The notes under the pieces were generated by a model, which did not search any database, had not been told where the DNA came from, and saw only the letters and a program-made list of their open reading frames with translations. Below, piece by piece: positions 7,017 through 12,605 of a stretch of DNA of 12,605 nucleotides (position 1 is its first letter; the number at the start of each line of letters is the position of its first letter). The position numbers and the translations under genes are program-made. The DNA is from Rhodospirillaceae bacterium. GTDB lineage: Bacteria; Pseudomonadota; Alphaproteobacteria; Rhodospirillales; Magnetospirillaceae. The stretch spans positions 1-12,605 of the forward strand of contig JASLCK010000193.1 in assembly GCA_030151865.1 (NCBI GenBank). The letters are read 5' to 3'.

Positions 7017-7679
7017 ATGGATAGCCGCTTCAACCCGAAAAAGCCGGAGGAGAAAGAAGATTGGCTGATGTCCTATGCGGACATGATCACGCTGCTGATG
7101 TCCTTTTTCGTGCTGCTGATTTCCATGTCGCATTTTGATGCGGTCAAGCTGGAACAGGTCCAGGGCGGCATTTCCAGGGACATTTCGAAGCGTGAGGGCA
7201 ACACGCCGATGAAGGAGTTGAAGAACGACCTGACCGAGGTCGTCAAAGGGCTGAAGCTGGATGAAAACGCCGTCAATATCGGCCAGGATGACCGCGGCCT
7301 GGTGTTGGAATTCGACGCTAATACCTTCTTTGACCCGGCTTCGGCCAAGCTGAGCGACCGGTTTTTGCCCGCATTGGCGCAAATGGCCGAACTTCTGAAC
7401 AGCACCCGGTATTCCGCCTTTCAGGTGGAAATCCAGGGCCATACTGACGACACCCCGATCAACACCCAGATTTTTCCATCCAACTGGGAATTGTCATCGG
7501 CCCGCGCCGCCGCCGTGGTGCGTTATTTCATCACGCGGGGGATGGTCCCCACCCGCTTGTCGGCCGAAGGCTTTGCCGACACCCGCCCCAAAGTGTCCAA
7601 CCGCGACATGACCGGACGGCCCTTGCCGCAGAATCAGGCCATCAACCGACGGGTTGCCGCCCACATTTACCCCCGCTGA
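7017..7679 (+). CDS. motB: Flagellar motor stator protein MotB (short, PomB-like)
   Basis: A 220-residue partner of MotA that anchors the stator to peptidoglycan and carries the ion-binding residue. A cytoplasmic N-terminus (1-17) precedes one helix (18-38). Asp22 in SYADMITLLMSFF matches the essential channel Asp of MotB/PomB. A short linker leads to an OmpA-type peptidoglycan-binding domain (about 95-218) with GHTDD (141-145), NWELSSARA (156-164) and NRRV (210-213). At 220 residues it is shorter than E. coli MotB (308) or PomB (about 315), mainly in the linker. The helix resembles sodium-type PomB more than E. coli MotB, but ion choice cannot be decided from this alone. AAGG overlapping the motA stop serves as ribosome site. 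Confidence 0.95.
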   Translation: MDSRFNPKKPEEKEDWLMSYADMITLLMSFFVLLISMSHFDAVKLEQVQGGISRDISKREGNTPMKELKNDLTEVVKGLKLDENAVNIGQDDRGLVLEFDANTFFDPASAKLSDRFLPALAQMAELLNSTRYSAFQVEIQGHTDDTPINTQIFPSNWELSSARAAAVVRYFITRGMVPTRLSAEGFADTRPKVSNRDMTGRPLPQNQAINRRVAAHIYPR

Positions 7680-7695
7680 GCCCGAACCTCAGGTC

Positions 7696-8523
7696 TCAGT
7701 CCAGTTCAACGGCCATGCCATCACGGGCAACGAAGGCGTTTTCCCAGCTTTGGCTGGCCTGTTCCTCGATCTCGGCCATCACCGCGTCATCATGATCCGG
7801 GTCATGATGAAAGATCGCCAGCCGGGCCGCATTGGCTTGGCGGGCCAGACGCACACCTTCCTGCCAAGTGGAATGGCCCCACCCCACCTTGGCCGGAAAT
7901 TCGGCGTCGGTGTAAGTGCTGTCATAGATCACCAGATCGGCGTCTTGCATCAGCTTTAAAACATTGGCGTCGGGCGATCCTGGCAGATGTTCCGTGTCGG
8001 TGATCAGCACCACCGACTTGCCCCCCATTTCGATCCGGTATCCGGTTGCGCCGTTGGGATGGTTCAGCGGCGCTGTCCGCACCACCACGCCAGGATAAAG
8101 GCCGGTCAGAGTCTCCCCGGCTTGAAAATCCTCATAACTCATATCGGCGTGCAACGCACCCAGGGGAATGGGAAAGGTCGGCTGCGCCATTTGGCTGGCC
8201 AGCACGGAGCGAATGCCGCCATTTTGCGACAGATGCCCAGCCATGACGCGAAAGCGCCCCCCCGGCTGATAGGCTGGGGCAAAAAAAGGAAAGCCACAGA
8301 TATGATCCCAGTGGGTATGGGTCATCAGAAAGATGCTGCGGGCAATGCCGCGTCGGGCCATGTCATTGCCCAGAGGCCGCAAACCAGTGCCTGCATCCAA
8401 GATGAAATGCCCCTGATCGCCACACACTTCGATGCAACTGGTGTTGCCGCCATACTGCACATAATGCGGCGAAGGACAGGCGATACTGCCGCGCACACCC
8501 CAGAACTTAACCACGACGGACAT
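7696..8523 (-). CDS. Metallo-beta-lactamase-fold hydrolase
   Basis: A 275-residue soluble metal-dependent hydrolase of the Lactamase_B_2/PhnP-RNase Z-like branch. The N-terminus carries the family opening FWGVRGSI (7-14) and YGGNTSC (24-30). Metal-binding residues are visible: HTHWDH (69-74), His155, Asp176 (ITDTEH), Asp201 (YDSTYTD), His217 (GWGHST) and His239/240 (FHHDPDHDD). All positions needed for a two-metal centre appear present. The ATG at 8523 is preferred over one 17 codons upstream because MSVVVKFWG is the typical start. It follows the SAM hydrolase gene by 64 nt on the same strand and probably shares its transcript. It converges with motB (16 nt apart). The substrate is unknown; phosphodiester or cyclic nucleotide substrates are possible in this branch. 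Confidence 0.85.
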   Translation of the reverse strand: MSVVVKFWGVRGSIACPSPHYVQYGGNTSCIEVCGDQGHFILDAGTGLRPLGNDMARRGIARSIFLMTHTHWDHICGFPFFAPAYQPGGRFRVMAGHLSQNGGIRSVLASQMAQPTFPIPLGALHADMSYEDFQAGETLTGLYPGVVVRTAPLNHPNGATGYRIEMGGKSVVLITDTEHLPGSPDANVLKLMQDADLVIYDSTYTDAEFPAKVGWGHSTWQEGVRLARQANAARLAIFHHDPDHDDAVMAEIEEQASQSWENAFVARDGMAVELD

Positions 8524-8587
8524 CGTCTGCCCCCATTGTCCCACCGCCGCACAGTGTATCTTCTTACGGATCACTTGTCAGAGCGTT

Positions 8588-9325
8588 TTATGACAGCCGC
8601 GAAACCCCAATCGGATCGCCGATGGTCAAGCCAAACTTCTGATCAGCCCGCCCGCAATTGACGGCGATTTCCACCAGATCATTGGAATTGCGATACCAAA
8701 ACGCCGCCCCTTGCGGCACGTCGGAAAAGGTCCGGGCATGCCCGACTTCCTGCCCGGCGACCTTAAGCACCGCATCGGCCGAAACGGCTTGTGCCCGCAA
8801 ACCGGTCATCAGATTGCCGTAAGCATCGACATAGATCACCGTCGCCCAATCATCGGGCCAATCGGTGAACCGCGGCCCCTCGCCCGGCGTTAGCCCCAGC
8901 GCCTCGGGCGCTTCCCCCATGCTGAGACGGGCCAAGGTCGGAGCAAAGATGTCGCGTCCATGGAAGCTGGCCGACGCCCCCGCACCGGCAGGCGGCAGCA
9001 TATAACATTCGGCCCGACCGGCCCGGCGGCGGACGATTTCAAACAGACCATTGCCCGGCCCGACGAACCAACGCCCATCCAACTTTAACGCCACCCCTGG
9101 ACGGTCCGATCCGACCCCCGGATCGACGACACACAGAAAATCCGCCTGTTCCGGCAAATGGCGAGCATGGGCGGCCAACAGATAGGCCGATTCCCGAATA
9201 CGAAAAGCGGGCGCATCGGCAAACAGATTGATCACCGGCACCCCAGGCGCCCAAACCGCCACGGCAGCCTGCATCTGCCCGACATAGGGACCAGAAAGTC
9301 CAAAATCAGTGAACAGAATGATCAT
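8588..9325 (-). CDS. S-adenosylmethionine hydrolase (DUF62, SAM hydroxide adenosyltransferase)
   Basis: A 245-residue enzyme of the DUF62 family (PF01887), which hydrolyses S-adenosyl-L-methionine to adenosine and methionine using an activated water. Family marks are FTDFGLSGPYVG (5-16), VVDPGVGS (66-73), GPGNGLF (89-95), FHGRDIFAP (121-129) and YVDAYGN (165-171). The reported catalytic triad of archaeal DUF62 enzymes (Asp68, Arg75, His127) matches D68, R75 and H122 here. ATG 9325 gives the canonical MIILFTDFG start. The frame stays open to 9589, but that extension is unlike the family and overlaps the divergent gene. The ribosome site is weak. The MBL-fold gene lies downstream. Hydrolase rather than halogenase function is favoured by the triad. 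Confidence 0.9.
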   Translation of the reverse strand: MIILFTDFGLSGPYVGQMQAAVAVWAPGVPVINLFADAPAFRIRESAYLLAAHARHLPEQADFLCVVDPGVGSDRPGVALKLDGRWFVGPGNGLFEIVRRRAGRAECYMLPPAGAGASASFHGRDIFAPTLARLSMGEAPEALGLTPGEGPRFTDWPDDWATVIYVDAYGNLMTGLRAQAVSADAVLKVAGQEVGHARTFSDVPQGAAFWYRNSNDLVEIAVNCGRADQKFGLTIGDPIGVSRLS

Positions 9326-9357
9326 ACCGCACCGCACCCGAGTTGCCGGAAGGTGAT

Positions 9358-9425
9358 AAATGACCACTTTCAAGACCAGAAACAAGACTGAGCAGTGTTT
9401 GGACGAAGCTTGTGAGAGGTCATTT
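9358..9425. repeat. 8-bp inverted repeat in the divergent promoter region
   Basis: AAATGACC (9358-9365) and GGTCATTT (9418-9425) are perfect inverted copies separated by 52 bp. They lie in the 116-bp gap between the SAM hydrolase gene (minus) and the second GGDEF/EAL gene (plus). They could be two binding sites for one regulator or coincidence. No convincing -35/-10 pair was found in the gap for either direction. Confidence 0.25.
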
Positions 9426-9441
9426 TCAAGGGTAGTCTGAG

Positions 9442-12411
9442 GTGAGACTTCAGCATAACACGGCGGATCAGACACAGATGCAGCCAACCGGCGATCAACC
9501 GGGGCACAAAACGGCAAGAAACCAAGCACGGGCCCTGCTGACGCCGTCCCAGGGGGCTGGTGCGTTTGTTCTTGGCTGTTCGGCCGCAATCCTGGGCGCG
9601 GCTTACTGGACTGATCTTCTGCCCCCCAATCCGCTGCAACACCCGATTATGTGGGCTGGGCTGGCCCTGTCCGGTCTGGGCGTTTATGGCCTGTTGCGCT
9701 TGGTGGGGGCCAGCGGTCCGTCGGCCGATGACTTTCCCTACGCCTTTTGGCTGCTGGACGAGGGCAATCTGGTGCGCGGCTGGAACCGCCAGGCCGAAGC
9801 GCTGACATTGGGCGATGACGATTGGAGCGACCGCGACTTCGTCCATGCCGTACCGCCCGACTTTCAAACCGATCTGGCCGACACTCTGGCCAAGGCCCGC
9901 CAGAACGGCCGCGCCGCCATCAGCACGCGGTTGCGCACGACCGAAGGCATCTCGGTGCCGTGCCGCGGCCATGCCGTTCTCAACAAGACCGGTCTCGCCA
10001 TCGCCCTGTGGGAATGCGGAGAGGAAACCCAGGCGCAGGAGCATCTCTACGAAAGTGAAAACAACCTGCGTCAGATGATCGATCTGTCGCCCCACCTCAA
10101 TGCCATCATCGCCGATGGGCAAATCGTCTGGATCAACGCCACCGGTTGCCGCCTGCTGGGGGGCAATGCGCCCGCTGCCCTGATTGGACGGCGCTGGTCC
10201 GATTTCCTGACTCCCGGCGGCTTATTGCGCAGCCTGGGCGGCGAACAGATCGACGCCGAGATCTCTCAAATCCCAACCCTGTACCAAGGGCGGGCGGCGC
10301 GCATTGTCCAAGCCCACGACGTCACAGTCCTGCATGCCGCCAATGCCAGCCTGAACGATGCCGAACGGCACCTGAACAGCCTGTGGGACGTGATCGAGGA
10401 TTGCATCCTTATCCTGGGATCGGATGGCCGGATTGTCTGTGTCAACAAAGCCGCGTCGCGCCTGTCGGGATACGAAGCGGCCGAATTGACCGGCCAGCCC
10501 ATTGCAAACCTGATTGCCCCCGACGCCCTGGAGACTTTGAAAAGCGAAGCCGCCAAGCTTCTGTCCACCGGCGACCATCTGGATTTGCATAACCGTGAAC
10601 TGCGCATCCGTCGCAAGGATGGCAGCATTATCCCGGTACAGATCGGCTTAAGCGAAAGCCGGGCCGGGGATCGGCGGGAATTTACCGTGGTGGTCCGCGA
10701 CTTGTCGGAACGCAACAACCTGCATGCCCGCCTGTCGATTTCGGAAAAGGTTCTGGAAAGCACGTCGGAAGGGGTGATGGTCACCGCCCGCGACGGCACC
10801 ATTGTCTGGGTCAATGGCGGTTTCAGCCGCATTTCCGGCTATCCACGCGAGGAAGTGATCGGCCACAACGCCAGCCTGCTGAAGTCAGGCCTGCAAGGGG
10901 CTGCCTTCTATAAGGCCATGTGGACCGAATTGGCCAGCAAGGGCGAATGGTCGGGCGAGATCTGGAACCGCCGTAAGGATGGCGAAGCCTTCCCCGAATG
11001 GCTGACCATCAAGGCAGTTCCCGACCAATCTGGCCGCATCGACCGCTATGTCGGGGTGTTCAGCGACATTTCGAAGCACAAGCGGGCGGAAGAAACCATC
11101 CGGCATCTGACCTATTACGATCCGGTGACCCGTCTGCCCAACCGCTATCTGTTCCAGGACCGTATCGGCCAAGCGCTGGAACGGGCGCGCCGCACCGAAC
11201 GCAAGGTGGCGCTGGTGCTGGTCAGTCTAGACCGTTTCAAGACCGTCAATGAAACACTGGGTCATCAGGTCGGCGACGATCTGCTGCGCGAAGTGGCGGG
11301 ACGATTGATGAATTCGGTGCGGGCCGAGGACACCGTCAGCCGCCTGCGCGGCGATACCTTCTGTTGCGTGCTGCTGGAACTGGGGCAAAGCCACGACGCC
11401 AACCCGGTGATCAACCGCATTCTCGATTGCTTTGCCCAGCCCTTCATGATCGGTGGGCACGAACTGTTCATCACCGCCAGCCTGGGCATCAGCATCTTCC
11501 CGCTGGACGCCACCGAAATCGACGACCTGATTCAAAAGGCGGAAACCGCCATGAACCGGTCGAAGGAACGGGCGGAAAACACCTATCATTTCTATACCCC
11601 GGAGATGAACGCCAATTCGATGGAACGGCTGCGCCTGGAAACCGACCTGCGCAAGGCCATTCATCGCGGCGAGTTGGTGCTGCATTATCAGCCCAAGGTC
11701 GAGGCAGCCACCGGGCGATTGCTGGGGGCGGAAGCTCTGGTGCGTTGGCGTCACCCGGAATATGGCATGGTGCCGCCCATTCGCTTTATCCCGATTGCCG
11801 AAGATACCGGCCTGATCCTGCCCATCGGCGCGCATGTCCTGCGCGAAGCCTGCGATCAGGTGCATGTCTGGCGGCAGATGGGGCTAAAGACGGTGCGCGT
11901 CGCCGTCAATATCTCGGCCCACCAGTTCCGGCAACCCGATCTGGTGGACAGCATTCAGCGGATTTTGGAACTGGCCGACATTCCCGCCAGCATGATCGAG
12001 TTGGAACTGACCGAAAGCGCGGTCATGCGCAACGCCGATGCTGCCGTGCAAGTGCTGACCAAGCTGCATGACCTGGGCTTTGAAATCGCCATCGACGATT
12101 TCGGCACCGGCTATTCGTCGCTCAGCTATCTGAAGCGTTTCCCCATCGACCGGCTGAAGATCGACAAATCCTTTGTCCAGGATTTAGGTATCAGTCAAAC
12201 CGGTGAAGGCATCGTCGGGGCCATCATCGCCATGGCTCATAATCTGAAAATGTCGGTCATCGCCGAAGGGGTGGAAACCGCCCAGCAGCTTTCCATGCTG
12301 ACGGATCTGAAATGCGATGAAATCCAGGGCTATTATTTCTCGAAGCCCTTGCCACCCGAGGAATTCGCCGAATGCCTGAAAGCGGGGGTTCTGATCGGGC
12401 ATGACGCCTGA
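9442..12411 (+). CDS. Membrane multi-PAS GGDEF(degenerate)-EAL c-di-GMP phosphodiesterase
   Basis: A 989-residue inner-membrane protein. Two helices (about 38-57 and 68-90) precede a PAS-like segment (96-190), further PAS domains (205-300, 310-425, and 432-548 with PAC), GGDEF (550-720) and EAL (728-985). The EAL domain keeps E764, N823, E855, D885/D886, K906, E942 and Q962, so c-di-GMP hydrolysis is expected. The GGDEF signature reads RGDTF (636-640), and the metal ligand Asp is Ser595, so synthesis is probably lost. Guanine-contact residues N603 and D612 and the I-site R627xxD630 remain, suggesting the domain binds GTP or c-di-GMP as a regulator. The start is GTG 9442, with AAGGG 9 nt upstream; ATG 9478 is an alternative. 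It is divergent from the SAM hydrolase gene. Confidence 0.95.
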   Translation: MRLQHNTADQTQMQPTGDQPGHKTARNQARALLTPSQGAGAFVLGCSAAILGAAYWTDLLPPNPLQHPIMWAGLALSGLGVYGLLRLVGASGPSADDFPYAFWLLDEGNLVRGWNRQAEALTLGDDDWSDRDFVHAVPPDFQTDLADTLAKARQNGRAAISTRLRTTEGISVPCRGHAVLNKTGLAIALWECGEETQAQEHLYESENNLRQMIDLSPHLNAIIADGQIVWINATGCRLLGGNAPAALIGRRWSDFLTPGGLLRSLGGEQIDAEISQIPTLYQGRAARIVQAHDVTVLHAANASLNDAERHLNSLWDVIEDCILILGSDGRIVCVNKAASRLSGYEAAELTGQPIANLIAPDALETLKSEAAKLLSTGDHLDLHNRELRIRRKDGSIIPVQIGLSESRAGDRREFTVVVRDLSERNNLHARLSISEKVLESTSEGVMVTARDGTIVWVNGGFSRISGYPREEVIGHNASLLKSGLQGAAFYKAMWTELASKGEWSGEIWNRRKDGEAFPEWLTIKAVPDQSGRIDRYVGVFSDISKHKRAEETIRHLTYYDPVTRLPNRYLFQDRIGQALERARRTERKVALVLVSLDRFKTVNETLGHQVGDDLLREVAGRLMNSVRAEDTVSRLRGDTFCCVLLELGQSHDANPVINRILDCFAQPFMIGGHELFITASLGISIFPLDATEIDDLIQKAETAMNRSKERAENTYHFYTPEMNANSMERLRLETDLRKAIHRGELVLHYQPKVEAATGRLLGAEALVRWRHPEYGMVPPIRFIPIAEDTGLILPIGAHVLREACDQVHVWRQMGLKTVRVAVNISAHQFRQPDLVDSIQRILELADIPASMIELELTESAVMRNADAAVQVLTKLHDLGFEIAIDDFGTGYSSLSYLKRFPIDRLKIDKSFVQDLGISQTGEGIVGAIIAMAHNLKMSVIAEGVETAQQLSMLTDLKCDEIQGYYFSKPLPPEEFAECLKAGVLIGHDA

Positions 12412-12435
12412 GCAGCCCCCCCCCGGTTCAGCACC

Positions 12436-12605
12436 TTAACCAGCCCGGCCATCGCTCCGGGGCGACAGGCAGATCGGCGCATAGACCGTCACATAGAGTG
12501 CAAAACCACAGCTCCACAACAGGCCGGACAACCACAAGCCTGCCGACATGGACGCCAACACGCCAAAGACCCGCAGCACCGCCGCCGCCATGATCAGCCC
12601 ATAGG
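12436..12605 (-). CDS. NnrS-family membrane protein, C-terminal fragment
   Basis: Only the last 55 residues are in the window; the gene continues past the right edge. The fragment has two hydrophobic stretches (about residues 1-16 and 20-42) and ends in a cytoplasmic-looking tail: YAPICLSPR, then SDGRAG and a TAA stop. A final helix with a Trp and ALY..VY-P, followed by PR-DG-G, is typical of the end of NnrS proteins, haem- and copper-containing membrane proteins linked to nitric oxide stress and denitrification. The assignment rests on this short pattern alone. It converges with the GGDEF/EAL gene, 24 nt apart, with no clear terminator between. Confidence 0.6.
   Translation of the reverse strand, partial: YGLIMAAAVLRVFGVLASMSAGLWLSGLLWSCGFALYVTVYAPICLSPRSDGRAG

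Noticed and set aside
7676..7692. CTGAG/CTCAG inverted repeat between motB and the MBL gene
   Set aside because: Only 5 bp with a 7-nt loop and no T-run on either side, so I do not call it a terminator.
9434..9449. AGTCT/AGACT repeat spanning the GTG start of the second GGDEF/EAL gene
   Set aside because: A 5-bp stem is too weak to support a regulatory claim.
9326..9589. N-terminal extension of the SAM hydrolase by 88 codons
   Set aside because: It would overlap the divergent GGDEF/EAL gene, and DUF62 proteins start at the TDFG segment, as given by ATG 9325.
11227..11865. A 212-codon open frame on the minus strand
   Set aside because: Antisense to the well-supported GGDEF and EAL domains, with the composition of a mirror frame and no ribosome site or motif.
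1..12605. tRNA, rRNA, CRISPR array, transposon or prophage signatures
   Set aside because: Nothing resembling these was seen: no cloverleaf-type sequence, no regular spaced repeats, no transposase or integrase motifs.

Overview
The window reads as the chromosome of a free-living, flagellated, GC-rich alphaproteobacterium. The style of its sensory GGDEF/EAL proteins, its Mot proteins and its metallo-hydrolase resembles Rhodospirillales (Magnetospirillum-like). That placement is inferred from protein character, not from a marker gene. Genes are tightly packed. The longest stretch without a gene is about 177 bp (2078-2254). I see no rRNA, tRNA, CRISPR array, insertion sequence or phage gene.

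Left part (1-2822). A CusR/OmpR-type response regulator (1400-2077, minus) overlaps the start of its sensor kinase gene (9-1431, minus). The kinase reading frame is broken exactly at the phospho-acceptor H-box, so as written it is a split pseudogene or carries a sequencing error. A terminator-like hairpin contains its stop codon. A 67-residue hypothetical protein (2255-2458, plus) follows, with a structured leader. Convergent to it is a CsaA-type tRNA-binding-domain protein (2463-2822, minus).

Centre (2831-7679). A 1074-residue, 7-TM, PAS-GAF-PAS-GGDEF-EAL protein (minus) has both catalytic domains and the inhibitory I-site preserved. Across a 152-bp intergenic region lies the divergent flagellar stator operon motA-motB (plus). 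The two stator genes are 5 nt apart. MotB is short and its membrane helix resembles PomB.

Right part (7696-12605). Two minus-strand genes, probably one operon, encode a DUF62 S-adenosylmethionine hydrolase and a metallo-beta-lactamase-fold hydrolase. Divergent from them is a second large c-di-GMP protein (9442-12411, plus). Its EAL domain is intact but its GGDEF domain is degenerate: the signature reads RGDTF and a metal-binding Asp is Ser. The residues that contact the guanine base and the RxxD I-site are kept. The window ends in the C-terminus of a probable NnrS-family membrane protein (minus).

How the parts fit: two multi-sensor c-di-GMP enzymes bracket a stator operon. One can probably both make and break c-di-GMP. 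The other is probably a phosphodiesterase controlled by GTP or c-di-GMP at its dead cyclase domain. c-di-GMP commonly controls flagellar motors, so a local motility/c-di-GMP neighbourhood is plausible, but the link is inference from position. I found no clearly new multi-gene system. The most notable items are the degenerate GGDEF, the H-box frameshift and several small inverted repeats at gene starts.
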